The translations under genes and the position numbers were made by a program. The notes beneath the pieces are model-generated. The model did no database searches. It was not told the origin of the DNA and saw only the letters and a list, made by a program, of their open reading frames with translations. A stretch of DNA of 64,000 nt, from the NCBI RefSeq assembly GCF_016917755.1, contig NZ_CP070326.1:1612001-1676000 (forward strand). Reading direction: 5' to 3'. Positions 33,841 through 42,483 of the stretch are shown piece by piece. This DNA comes from Streptomyces noursei (GTDB lineage: Bacteria > Actinomycetota > Actinomycetes > Streptomycetales > Streptomycetaceae). Positions within the stretch are counted from its first letter, which is position 1. The number at the start of each line of letters is the position of its first letter.

Positions 33841-35178
33841 TCAGTGCTTGTGCTTGCCGGGCCTGCCGGCCTTCTTGGGGCCTGGTTTGACTTCGGGGGC
33901 CCTCTCCGGCTTCTGCTCGGCAAGCTGTGCCGGAGGGGAGGAAGCAGTCTCGTATGACGCCGAGGGGGACGGCGTGGCGGGGCTCGTGCTCGCGGACGGG
34001 TTGGCCTGCGGCCCCTGCGCCGAGCCGGTGCCGGGCGAGAACCACACCATGCCCACCAGCAACGCCACGGTGAAGATGCCGGCGCCGCCCAGCACAGCCA
34101 CCAGCGGGGAACGGCGGAGGAACGGCAGGTGTGCGCGGCGGGTCGCCGACCGGTGCACGCTCGTCTGCCACTCGGTGTTCGTCACCGGGGCGAAGGCACG
34201 GTCGGAGTGGGCGGTGGGAGCGGAGTGGGAGCTTGCCGGGGCGGCGGCCCTTGAGCCGGTGACGTGCGGCCGGTCCGGGCGGCCGTGGCGCTGGTGTTCG
34301 CTCGGCAGCGGCTCCCGCGCACCGCGCCAGGCTCCGCGCCCGAACCAGTCCGCCACCTCGTCAGCCGTGGGTCGGCTCTCGGGCTCCTTCGCCAGCAGGC
34401 CGAGCAGATAGCTCTCGAAGGCGGGCGGCAGATCGACGCCCAGTTGCCAGGGAGGTACGGGGGCGGCATCGAGGTGCTGATGAAGCACCGCGAGCGCACT
34501 GTCCGCCTGGAACGGTGGTCGGCCGGTGAGGAGTTGGTAGAGCACGCAGCCCAGGGAGTACACGTCGGATGCCGGCCCGGCGGTGCGGCCCAGGGCCCGC
34601 TCGGGCGCGAGGTAGAGGCTGGTGCCGACGATCTGACCGGTGGCGGTGAGCGCGGCACCGGAGTCGTCGAGGAAGCGGGCGATGCCGAAGTCGGCGATCT
34701 TCAGGGTGCCGTCGGCGCCCAGCAGGAGGTTGGCCGGCTTGATGTCCCGGTGCACGATGCCCTGCCGGTGCGCGGCGACCAGCCCAAGGGCGGCCTGTGC
34801 GGCGATATGGGTCACGTGCTCGGCGGGTAGCGGTCCGGAGACGGCGAGTTGGTCCGCGAGGCTGCCCCCATCGACGAGCTCCATCACCAGGAACAGACGG
34901 TCTTCGTGCTCGCCGAAGTCGAGAACGGCGACCACATGCGGGTGGCTGAGGCTTCCGGCGGTCTGCGCCTCCAGCCGGAAACGGGAGGGCGCGGTGGGGT
35001 CGGAGTCGTGAGGGAGCAGGAGTTTCACGGCAACCGGTCTGCCGAGCGTCTCGTCGAAGGCCCGCCAGACCTCCCCCATCGCGCCCCGCCCGATGGTGTC
35101 TCGCAGCCGGTATCGGCCCGCTATCAGCACGTGTTCTTCATCCTCATGCCCAAAGACGTCTTGATCGCCGCAAGCCAT
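33841..35178 (-). CDS. PknB-like membrane Ser/Thr protein kinase
   Basis: 445 residues from ATG 35178. The N-terminal kinase domain is complete: glycine loop IGRGAMGEVWRA, lysine in PVAVKLLLP, catalytic HRDIKPANLL, DFGIARF, and GTSLYLAPERALG in the activation segment. A juxtamembrane linker follows, then one membrane helix at about 365-387 (VAVLGGAGIFTVALLVGMVW) and a short outside tail rich in Pro/Ser/Lys ending GRPGKHKH. It has no PASTA sensor repeats. It probably phosphorylates cytoplasmic targets in response to an unknown signal. The gene stands alone. Confidence 0.92.
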   Translation of the reverse strand: MACGDQDVFGHEDEEHVLIAGRYRLRDTIGRGAMGEVWRAFDETLGRPVAVKLLLPHDSDPTAPSRFRLEAQTAGSLSHPHVVAVLDFGEHEDRLFLVMELVDGGSLADQLAVSGPLPAEHVTHIAAQAALGLVAAHRQGIVHRDIKPANLLLGADGTLKIADFGIARFLDDSGAALTATGQIVGTSLYLAPERALGRTAGPASDVYSLGCVLYQLLTGRPPFQADSALAVLHQHLDAAPVPPWQLGVDLPPAFESYLLGLLAKEPESRPTADEVADWFGRGAWRGAREPLPSEHQRHGRPDRPHVTGSRAAAPASSHSAPTAHSDRAFAPVTNTEWQTSVHRSATRRAHLPFLRRSPLVAVLGGAGIFTVALLVGMVWFSPGTGSAQGPQANPSASTSPATPSPSASYETASSPPAQLAEQKPERAPEVKPGPKKAGRPGKHKH

Positions 35179-35290
35179 GACTCACCGTGGGGCGCGAACC
35201 AAGGTGTGGGGTGCCGCAGCGGCCACAGCCTACCGGCCCTGCAACCTTGTCTTTCCGGGCTGCGCAGAGCCCGGCTACTGCGGGCAGTCC

Positions 35291-35340
35291 CGCCGGAGGA
35301 CGAGGATGCGTGCCTGGTTGGCGGCTGAGTTGTGACGGCC
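35291..35340 (+). repeat. Left copy of a ~50-bp imperfect direct repeat
   Basis: The plus strand here encodes ...PPEDEDACLVGG-stop and continues GTTGTGACGGC. A closely similar stretch encoding ...RPEDEEARVVSG-stop and GTCGTGACGGC lies at 37938-37988. The two copies flank the Cys-protein/YeeE block. Confidence 0.5.
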
Positions 35341-35483
35341 TCAAGTCGCTCTCTTCACAAGAGCGCTGGCTTGGTGTCCCTCTCTCGCCACCAGTGACAT
35401 TCCAGGGGCACAGCGCGCTGAAGGGAGTGACCCGAACACCTTGGGCTCAAGGGCCCCAAAGCGAGCGCACTCAGATGAGTGCC

Positions 35484-35777
35484 TCATGCCGGGCTTTTCA
35501 CCCAATCGACGAGCCGAGCCCACCAGCCGCCCCTCGATCGACCCGGTGGACTCCCGGGGCCCCCAGAAGCATGCGTGCGTCGCGACGCCCCGCCCTGTCG
35601 GGCGGGCACCGATTCCGATCGAGTCGTCGCCTCCACTGCGCGCGCACGCTTGCGTTCCGCGGGCTCACACAGGCACCGCTGAGCCGTTGGCACACCCATG
35701 AGCACTTGGTCCACATGTCTCCCGCAGCCCTCATAGGTCAGCTTCCGGCACGACCGACAGACAGCACGTTGACACAT
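35484..35777 (-). CDS. Small Cys-rich protein with GWWARLxDW tail
   Basis: 97 residues from ATG 35777 with a GGGAGGG ribosome site. The N-terminal half is a probable zinc-ribbon-like module: Cys2, Cys7, Cys10, Cys18, then GRHVDQVLMGVPTAQRCLC with Cys35 and Cys37. A basic, disordered middle leads to a C-terminal tail RGGWWARLVDWVKSPA. The divergent protein encoded at 36217 ends in an almost identical tail (10 of 16 residues), so the two probably share a binding partner or membrane attachment. Function unknown; the TYEGCGRHVDQV core is typical of small actinobacterial proteins I have seen only as hypothetical. Confidence 0.65.
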   Translation of the reverse strand: MCQRAVCRSCRKLTYEGCGRHVDQVLMGVPTAQRCLCEPAERKRARAVEATTRSESVPARQGGASRRTHASGGPGSPPGRSRGGWWARLVDWVKSPA

Positions 35778-36216
35778 GATTGCCCTCCCTTGGCCCTTCG
35801 TTCGATATCCACGACATTCGCATCATCACCACAAGAAACTCTAGAATTTACACCCCCTCCATATACAGCTAACTGGCGCCAGCGCGGGCCACGTTCACGC
35901 AGTCGAATCACGGCCCAAACGGCCTCGCTGACGATCGCGGATATCCGGACATGAGAGACAGGCGCTGCATATCCGTCGCGGAGAGTATCTCACCAAGTAG
36001 CGCCAAGTGGCCTGTTTGGAAAAACTCCCCGAGTTGCTCGGAACACCGAAACAATGGTTGCATCGCGGCCGATCAAGGAATGGAGGCACAGCGCCTTATT
36101 GTCACCGCCCTTCACCGCATTGCTTTCGGAGCGTCAACCAGGCAGAGCGAGGGCAGGAATCGAGAACGGCAACCGCTCTCCCCGAAGGGGTGGTGCGCCG
36201 ATCAGGAAGGAGCAAC
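35778..36216. promoter_or_regulatory. AT-richer divergent promoter region
   Basis: The gap between the two divergent Cys-protein genes is markedly richer in A and T than the rest of the window, notably 35820-35880 and 35940-36070. It very likely carries promoters in both directions. The low GC of this island suggests recent acquisition. No gene of its own was seen. Confidence 0.45.
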
Positions 36217-36732
36217 ATGAGTTGCTCTCACGCCACAGGATGCCCCCTTTTCCCCCTACTTAGGGCGAGCTTGCAAGGTTGGCGCGAATACTACTGCGAC
36301 AGCGCGGATCGATGGCTCGGCTGCGCGCGCTACCAGATGTCACTCACCGGCGAACGCGTGCCGATCAGCCTGCTGCCCAACGGAGCCCGCGCGCGACACC
36401 TCGAAGCCCCGACCGAGATGGACCGATCCGGCGCCACCAGCCCGGTGGCGGTCCCCCGGCAGCCCCCGCCGCCACGGCCCGCTCCGGGGTCACCCGAGAC
36501 CGCGTCCCGGCCCCAGCCGGCACCGACCCGGCCACATGAGCGGCCAGGACCTGGAACCGCGATACCGGAAGCCATGGCCCAGTTCGGGGAAACACCTACG
36601 CCAGCGGCTGCCTGGCATGACCAACCGTCACCGTCCCCACAGCTTGCCCGACCTTCAGACAGCCTCGCTGCGCCCGGCTCAAAGCGCGGCTGGTGGGCTC
36701 GACTTGCCGATTGGATGGGAGGACCCGCATGA
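36217..36732 (+). CDS. Cys-containing protein with Pro-rich linker and GWWARLxDW tail
   Basis: 171 residues from ATG 36217 after AGGAAGGAG. The N-terminus has four conserved-looking cysteines (positions 3, 9, 27, 36) in [20 protein letters not shown] and [19 protein letters not shown], then [11 protein letters not shown]. This looks like a small metal or Fe-S-binding module. A long Pro/Ala-rich linker (about 60-150) precedes the tail [16 protein letters not shown], shared with the divergent small protein. The stop overlaps the start of the YeeE-like gene (ATGA), so it is translationally coupled to the transporter and may handle the same sulfur compound or sense it. Confidence 0.65.
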   Translation: MSCSHATGCPLFPLLRASLQGWREYYCDSADRWLGCARYQMSLTGERVPISLLPNGARARHLEAPTEMDRSGATSPVAVPRQPPPPRPAPGSPETASRPQPAPTRPHERPGPGTAIPEAMAQFGETPTPAAAWHDQPSPSPQLARPSDSLAAPGSKRGWWARLADWMGGPA

Positions 36733-37379
36733 GTACCTACTGGCCCTGGTGGGCGGGCGCTATCGGGCTCGCTCTGGTCACCATCAACCACACCCTCATC
36801 ACCGATCGGTCTCTGGGGGTGTCGGCCGCATGGGATCGCGTGGTGCACTGGCGCCGCGAACGCCAACTCGAGCGAATGGACGAGGAGTTCACCGACGACC
36901 AGGCTCTCGCCGAGGCGCTCGCCGCAGCTACGGCGGAGCACTTCGGCACCGACGCGTCCGCTGTGCCGCAGGAACCGTGCGGGAAGTCGCAGCCGCTCGA
37001 AGCCGACACCGAACCGGCAGCGAGTGAGCGCCCGTCAGCCACGAGCCTGCGCCCGGCCCCGCTGGTCACTCAGGCTGCCCTGCTGATGTCGATCTTCCTC
37101 GGTGGATTCATCGCCGCGGTCACCTCCGGACGGTTCCACCTCCGCCACGACATGGGCCCGGGGTTTCGGAACCTGGTCACCGCCAATCCGACCACCATGA
37201 TCGCCGTGCTGTTCGTGGGAGGCGTGCTGGTCGGCTTCGGCACTCGGCTGGCCGGTGGGTGCAGCTCCGGCCACGGACTCAGCGGCTGCGGCCGACTACG
37301 GCCGGTCAGCATCGTCGCGACCGCCGTGTTCTTCGGCACCGCCGTCGCGGTGTCGTTCCTCCTGTGGAAGGTGATCTGA
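36729..37379 (+). CDS. YeeE/YedE-family membrane protein, first half of a split transporter
   Basis: 216 residues. An N-terminal membrane helix is followed by an acidic cytoplasmic insert (residues 45-110), then three membrane helices carrying the YeeE signature [19 protein letters not shown]. The conserved cysteine in that motif relays thiosulfate or related sulfur species through the membrane in characterised YeeE/TsuA proteins. The stop overlaps the next gene's start (TGATG), which encodes the second half. Pairs of short YeeE proteins (PmpA/PmpB-like) are known to act together. Confidence 0.85.
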   Translation: MSTYWPWWAGAIGLALVTINHTLITDRSLGVSAAWDRVVHWRRERQLERMDEEFTDDQALAEALAAATAEHFGTDASAVPQEPCGKSQPLEADTEPAASERPSATSLRPAPLVTQAALLMSIFLGGFIAAVTSGRFHLRHDMGPGFRNLVTANPTTMIAVLFVGGVLVGFGTRLAGGCSSGHGLSGCGRLRPVSIVATAVFFGTAVAVSFLLWKVI

Positions 37380-37795
37380 TGCGCACACGGGGCGCGATTC
37401 TGCTGGCCACCGTCATCACCGGACTGGCCCTCGGTTATACCGTCACCAACATCGGCTTCGGCGACTACGCCGAGCTGAACCGCATGTTCACCTTCCAGGA
37501 CCTGCGCATGTTCCTGTCCTTCGCGGGTGCTGTGGTGATCATCGTGTGCGCGTTCGCTCTGCTGCGGGTCCGCCGCACCCCTGGGCGCATCCATGCCGGT
37601 GTGATCCCCGGCGCGGTGCTGTTCGGTACGGGCTGGGCGATCTCAGGTGGGTGCCCTGCAATCCCGATCATCCAGGTCGCCAGCGGATACCTGCCTGCCC
37701 TGATCACAATCCTCGGCGTCATCGTCGGTATCCGGCTGTGCCGATGGGCCAACGCCCGATACTTCCACCTCGACCGCGGCTCCTGCGGGCTGTAA
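37379..37795 (+). CDS. YeeE/YedE-family membrane protein, second half
   Basis: 138 residues. The first helix is [20 protein letters not shown], followed by an outside loop, then VLFGTGWAISGGCPAIPIIQ with the second conserved YeeE cysteine motif. A C-terminal helix ends in HLDRGSCGL, with an extra terminal cysteine. Translationally coupled to the first half. Together they should import thiosulfate, sulfide-like or selenium species; the exact substrate cannot be told from sequence. Confidence 0.85.
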   Translation: MRTRGAILLATVITGLALGYTVTNIGFGDYAELNRMFTFQDLRMFLSFAGAVVIIVCAFALLRVRRTPGRIHAGVIPGAVLFGTGWAISGGCPAIPIIQVASGYLPALITILGVIVGIRLCRWANARYFHLDRGSCGL

Positions 37796-37937
37796 CCAAG
37801 CACGCCCACCGACACGAGCCATGAACGTTGGGGCTCTCGCCTTGACGATCTCCCCGACGGCCTGCGGCAGCCCGTGCACACCCGGGACCGGGCGGCGCCG
37901 AACCCGGGCCGTCAGGGGAGCCCTGCCGTCATGGGAG

Positions 37938-37988
37938 CCCGGCCAGAGGACGAAGAAGCGCGCGTGGTCAGCGGCTGAGTCGTGACGG
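37938..37988 (+). repeat. Right copy of the ~50-bp imperfect direct repeat
   Basis: Similar to 35291-35340, ending in the same GCGGCTGAGT[C/T]GTGACGGC. The two copies bracket 2.6 kb holding both Cys-protein genes and the YeeE pair. Confidence 0.5.
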
Positions 37989-37993
37989 CTCTA

Positions 37994-38546
37994 TCAGATC
38001 TGGCTGGAGAGCTGGGGTGTGAGCAGTTCCAGCGCCTCCTCCCAGTGGAAGCGGTCGACACCGCCGTCGGCCTTGGGCCGGGGAGGCTCGTACACCCCGA
38101 TCAGGACGCCCATCTCGCGCAGCCGGTCCAAGCTCTGCCGGTACGCGGGGTGGGCGGCCTGTGCCGAGTTCACGTACGGCAGGACAGCGGTGGGGATGCC
38201 GAACCCGTACGCCTCACACGGGATGCCCAGGGCCAGGGTGTCGGAGATCCCGACAGCCCACTTGTTGATCGTGTTGAAACGTGGCCGGGGCGACCGCAAC
38301 GGCGTCGGCGGGCGGCAGGGGGCGGGGCACCGGGTGAGCGCCAGGCAAGGGGGCCCCTGCTCGAACGCAGTTGAGAGCTTGGGGACGGATGGGACAGCCG
38401 GTCTGCGCCTCGATCGCCGTCGTGTCTATGAAGCCGAGGCCCTGTGGGGTGGTGATGACGCCCACGTCCCCGGCGACCTGGGCGACCTTGGCGGCCTGCG
38501 CCCGGCCCCCTCCATCGAGGACGGCACCTGCGTACGGCTCGACCAC
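37994..38546 (-). pseudogene. Frameshifted flavoprotein (PPC-decarboxylase-like)
   Basis: The upstream frame encodes GVITTPQGLGFIDTTAIEAQ followed by PPADAVAVAPATF, and the downstream frame continues FNTINKWAVGISDTLALGIP, then AVLPYVNSAQAAHPAYRQSL. Both belong to one HFCD-type flavoprotein as found in many Streptomyces. The break is one extra T in GCCACG(T)TTCAAC near 38276. The stretch between the two motifs and the N-terminus also align poorly, so it is probably a pseudogene. Upstream (38547-38868) I see only degraded coding sequence. Confidence 0.7.
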
Positions 38547-38868
38547 CGGTCCTCCGCCACCGCGAGGCCCAGGCCCAGGCCCAGACGACGCTCGGCCGAC
38601 GGCTGCCCTGGACGGCCACGCGATTCACCATGTTGCTGGTATCGCTGCTGCGACCGCAGGGACTGCAAGACCGGTCTTGGACGTACGGCCGGACCACCTG
38701 CACTCCCGAGGACAGCTCCACCCACGGGCTCATCCGGTGGGGCGCGAGGCGGACCGCGCAGGACTGACCGGGACTGACGGGACTGGGCGGGACGCAGGAC
38801 TGGGCAAGCCGTGCGAGTGCCCGGCGTGGTGTCTGCCGTCCGCGCCGGAGCGAGGTTAGACAAGGGGC

Positions 38869-41619
38869 ATGGCCCGAATCCCGGGCCGCTCCTCGCGTGA
38901 GCGTCGACAGCGGCCGCCAGGCTCTCCGGAGCCGCCGAAGCGGCGTTCCCGGCCCATGGTGATCATGAGCAGCCTCGCCGGGCAGATGTTCGTGCTGCAG
39001 GTGCTGATCATCGTGCTGCTCGTCACGGCGGGGGTGGCCGCGCTGGCGCTGCTGGCTCGGAACGACAGATTCCAGGCGGCGCGAGCCCGCTCGCTGGCCG
39101 CCGCCGAGAGCTTCGCCCACGCCCCCGGCCTGCCCACCGTGCTGCGGAGCCCGAACCCGGCTTCCGTACTCCAGCCGCTCGCCGAAGCGGCCCGCAAGGC
39201 AGGCAATGTCGACTTCATCGTCGTCATGAACCGGGACGGCATCCGCTATTCGAGCCCGCGGCCGGAACGGATCGGCAAGAAGTTCATCGGCACCATCGGA
39301 CCGTCGTTGGCCGGCCACGTCACCATCGAAAGCCTCCAGGGTCCGGTCGGCGAGGAGATACAGGCCGTCGTCCCGGTGATGGACGGGGGCCGGGTCGTGG
39401 GCATGGTGGCGTCCGGGCTCAAGATGAGCAAGATCAGCGGTTCCGCCAACCGGCTGCTCCCGCTCCTCATCGCTGCCGGCGCCGGCGCACTGGCCCTGGC
39501 CACGGCCGGGACGGCCCTGGTCAGCAGGCGGCTGCGGCGGCAGACCCACGGTCTCGGGCCGGCCGAGATGACGCGGATGTACGAGCACCACGACGCGGTG
39601 CTGCACGCCGTGCGCGAGGGTGTGGTCATCGTCGGCGACGAGGGCCGAGTCGTACTCGCCAACGACGAGGCGCGCCGGCTCCTCGCTCTGCCCCCGGACG
39701 TGGAGGGGCGGCAGGTCGACAGCCTCGGCCTCGACCCCAGGACGACACAGCTGCTGCTCTCCCGGCACGATGCCTCCGACGAGGTGCTCCCCGTCGGCGA
39801 CCGTCTCCTGGCGGTGAACAACCGGTCGACCGACCGCCACGGCGGCCCGCCCGGCAGCGTCGCCACTCTGCGGGACTCCACCGAGCTGCGTGCCCTCGCC
39901 GGGAAGGCCGAGGCCGCCCAGCGCAGGCTGCGGTTGCTCTACGAGGCGAGCGTGGCCGTCGGCACGACCCTGGACGTCACCCGCACCGCCGAGGAGCTCA
40001 CCGAGGTGGCCGCCCGCTGGTTCGCCGACTACGTCACCGTCGACCTCGCCGAGCCCGTCCTGCGCGGTGACGAGCCGCCGCCCGGCGCATACGCGCAGGC
40101 GCCGGAGCTGCGTCGCGTGGCGCTCAGCGGTACGTTCACCCATCCGCAGTACCGAGTGGGCGAGGTGTACCGGTACGCCCCCGCCACGCCGATGGCCACC
40201 GTCTTCCTCAGCGAACAGCCCGTGCTCGTAACCGACTTGCCCGCCGCCTCCGAATGGCGCGCGGGAGACCCCGAGCGCACGCGGATCGTCATCGAGCACG
40301 GCCTGCACTCACTGATCACCGTGCCGCTCAAGGCGCGCGGTGTGCTGATGGGTGTCGCCAACTTCTGGCGGATGCGGGAAAGCCCACCCCTGGAGGAAGA
40401 CGACCTGACCCTGGCCGAGGAGCTGGCGGCGCGCGCGGCCGTCTGCATCGACAACGCGCGCCGCTTCACCCGCGAGCACGCCATGGCCGTCACCCTCCAA
40501 CGCAGCCTGCTCCCCCGCGTGCTGCCCGAACAGACCGCCCTCGACGTCGCCTACCGGTATCTGCCCGCCCGGACCGGAGTGGGCGGAGACTGGTTCGACG
40601 TCATCCCGCTGCCCGGATACAGGGTCGCGCTCGTCGTCGGCGACGTGGTCGGCCACGGCCTGCACGCAGCCGCCACCATGGGTCGGCTACGCACCGCCGT
40701 ACAGAACTTCTCGGCCCTGGATCTGCCACCGGACGAACTCCTGGCCCGCCTCGACGACTTGGTCGACCGCATCGACCAGGACACGGCAACAGATACGGAC
40801 TCGGACCCGGATACGGATACGGATACGGGCCCGGCGCAGGACCAACTCACCATCACCGGCGCCACCTGCCTCTACGCCCTCTACGACCCCACCACCGGAA
40901 CCTGCACCATGGCCCGGGCCGGCCATCCGCCGCCCGCCGTCGTCCACCCCGACGGCACCGTGGAATTCACCGAGCTCCCCGCAGGCCCACCGCTCGGCGT
41001 GGGCGGTCTCCCCTTCGAGGCCGTGGACCTACGGCTCCCGGAGGGCGCCAGCGTCGTCCTCTACACCGACGGCCTCGTCGAGGACCGCGAACACGACCTC
41101 GACACCGGACTGGAAATCCTCCGCACGACCCTGGCCCACCCCTCCCGCCCACCGGACGAGACCTGCGACGTCGTCATCAGCACGCTGCAACCCGACCGCC
41201 GCAGCGACGACATCACCCTTCTCGTCGCCCGCACCCGCCTCATGGATCCCGACCGCATCGCCGAGTGGGACCTGCCGTCCGACCCCTCGGCCGTGGCAGG
41301 CGCCCGCGCCGACGTCACCCGACAACTGACGGACTGGGGGCTGGCAGAGCAGACGTTCACCACCGAGCTGATCCTCAGCGAACTGATCACCAACGCCATC
41401 CGCTACGCCCCCGGCCCGATCAAGGTCCGCCTCCTGTACGACCGGACTCTGATCTGCGAGGTGACCGACACCAGCAGCACCTCACCCCACCTGCGCTACG
41501 CCGCCCACGAGGACGAGGGCGGCCGCGGCCTCTTCCTCATCGCCCAGCTCGCCGAACGCTGGGGCACCCGCTACGTCGCCCGGGGCAAGGTCATCTGGGC
41601 CGAGCAGGCGGTGACCTGA
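38869..41619 (+). CDS. Multidomain SpoIIE-type phosphatase: CACHE-PAS-GAF-PP2C-HATPase
   Basis: 916 residues from ATG 38869. Membrane helix 1 lies at about 38-60 and helix 2 at about 187-206, bracketing an extracellular single-CACHE-like domain (PRPERIGKKFIGTIGPSLAG; IQAVVPVMDGGRVVGMVASG). A PAS domain (235-330), GAF domain (355-520), PP2C domain (540-770; GVGGDWFDVIPLPG, LVVGDVVGHGLHAAATM) and a C-terminal anti-sigma-type HATPase (ELILSELITNAIRYAPGP; EDEGGRGLFLIAQLAERWG) follow. It thus joins sensing, phosphatase and anti-sigma kinase functions in one chain, a layout known in Streptomyces. A DTD-repeat insert (about residues 638-655) is unusual. Confidence 0.92.
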   Translation: MARIPGRSSRERRQRPPGSPEPPKRRSRPMVIMSSLAGQMFVLQVLIIVLLVTAGVAALALLARNDRFQAARARSLAAAESFAHAPGLPTVLRSPNPASVLQPLAEAARKAGNVDFIVVMNRDGIRYSSPRPERIGKKFIGTIGPSLAGHVTIESLQGPVGEEIQAVVPVMDGGRVVGMVASGLKMSKISGSANRLLPLLIAAGAGALALATAGTALVSRRLRRQTHGLGPAEMTRMYEHHDAVLHAVREGVVIVGDEGRVVLANDEARRLLALPPDVEGRQVDSLGLDPRTTQLLLSRHDASDEVLPVGDRLLAVNNRSTDRHGGPPGSVATLRDSTELRALAGKAEAAQRRLRLLYEASVAVGTTLDVTRTAEELTEVAARWFADYVTVDLAEPVLRGDEPPPGAYAQAPELRRVALSGTFTHPQYRVGEVYRYAPATPMATVFLSEQPVLVTDLPAASEWRAGDPERTRIVIEHGLHSLITVPLKARGVLMGVANFWRMRESPPLEEDDLTLAEELAARAAVCIDNARRFTREHAMAVTLQRSLLPRVLPEQTALDVAYRYLPARTGVGGDWFDVIPLPGYRVALVVGDVVGHGLHAAATMGRLRTAVQNFSALDLPPDELLARLDDLVDRIDQDTATDTDSDPDTDTDTGPAQDQLTITGATCLYALYDPTTGTCTMARAGHPPPAVVHPDGTVEFTELPAGPPLGVGGLPFEAVDLRLPEGASVVLYTDGLVEDREHDLDTGLEILRTTLAHPSRPPDETCDVVISTLQPDRRSDDITLLVARTRLMDPDRIAEWDLPSDPSAVAGARADVTRQLTDWGLAEQTFTTELILSELITNAIRYAPGPIKVRLLYDRTLICEVTDTSSTSPHLRYAAHEDEGGRGLFLIAQLAERWGTRYVARGKVIWAEQAVT

Positions 41620-41712
41620 CAGAGGCAGAGCGGTCCGCGCCCTGAGAACGAACGATGTCGGCGAGGGCGGGCGAGAGCAGGCGATCTGGTCGGAAGTCAG
41701 CCCGTGTCTTCC

Positions 41713-41808
41713 ATGGGAGGCACGATCTTCTCGCGGTACATGATGGGCCTGTTCCGCCCGGAGGCGAACGTCGTCCAGTACGTCCAGGACAGCCTGTCCG
41801 GCGACTGA
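41713..41808 (+). other. Tiny open frame, possible C-terminal remnant
   Basis: A 31-codon frame starting MGGTIFSRYMMGLFRPEANV and ending VQYVQDSLSGD lies in the 350-base gap before the sigma factor gene. It may be a fragment of a larger gene; no ribosome site was seen. The remainder of the gap holds the sigma factor promoter region. Confidence 0.2.
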
Positions 41809-41969
41809 CTGGCGGGGCGGTGATCGTCAGGACGCCGGCTCGGGCCGCACCGTTGGCACGGCCAGGGCGTTAGGTGTGAGCCACGTCACCCATCGGGGGT
41901 GCATAGCGGGGCAGGGGCCAGTGCCTTTATGGAAGGTGTAGGGGCGTGTTGAGGTGAGGGGGGACGCTG

Positions 41970-42473
41970 ATGGGGCAGTTGCGGGCCGATGAGTTCGACC
42001 GGTTCGTGGCGGCTCGGTGGTCGGCGTTGCTTCACCTGGCGCGGCTGTTCACCGGTGGAGACCGACACCGGGCCGAGGATCTGCTGCAGGAAGCGCTCGT
42101 CAAACTGTGGTTCGCCTGGCCGAAGGTGGCCGAGCAGGCGCCCGAGGCGTATGTGCGCAGGGTCCTGGCCCGTGCCGCGGCTCGCTCGGCACGGCGTCGC
42201 TGGTGGGGCGAGCACCCTGTGGACCAGCTGCCCGACCCGCCCGAGGTGGCGGACGAGACCGCTGCCGTGGACGAACAGACCCGGTTGGAGGCCGTGTTGG
42301 CGTTGCTGCCGGCACGGCAGCGGGCTGCGGTGGTGCTGCGCTACTACCAGGACCTGCCCGAGCGAGATGTCGCGGAAGTGCTGGGCTGTCCGGTGGGTAC
42401 CGCCCGCTCACTGACGACCCGCGGCGTTGCACGGCTGCGTCAGCTTCTGGCTGAGGCAGAGCCGGTGGAGTGA
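41970..42473 (+). CDS. SigE-family ECF RNA polymerase sigma factor
   Basis: 167 residues from ATG 41970 (GAGGGGGGA ribosome site). Region 2 is RLFTGGDRHRAEDLLQEALV followed by KLWFAWPKV; region 4 is LPARQRAAVVLRYYQDLPER then DVAEVLGCPVGTARSLTTRG, typical of the actinobacterial SigE70-like subgroup. It directs RNA polymerase to a small stress or envelope regulon. The following gene (10 bases downstream) encodes a membrane protein that takes the place of an anti-sigma factor. Confidence 0.92.
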   Translation: MGQLRADEFDRFVAARWSALLHLARLFTGGDRHRAEDLLQEALVKLWFAWPKVAEQAPEAYVRRVLARAAARSARRRWWGEHPVDQLPDPPEVADETAAVDEQTRLEAVLALLPARQRAAVVLRYYQDLPERDVAEVLGCPVGTARSLTTRGVARLRQLLAEAEPVE

Positions 42474-42483
42474 GGAGGGAGCT

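Noticed and set aside
35187..35954. 255-codon plus-strand frame
   Set aside because: Antisense to the Cys-rich 97-aa gene, which has a good ribosome site and a tail shared with the neighbouring protein; the plus frame resembles nothing.
38170..40308. 712-codon minus-strand frame
   Set aside because: Shadow of the SpoIIE phosphatase gene and the flavoprotein pseudogene; no domain and no plausible start.
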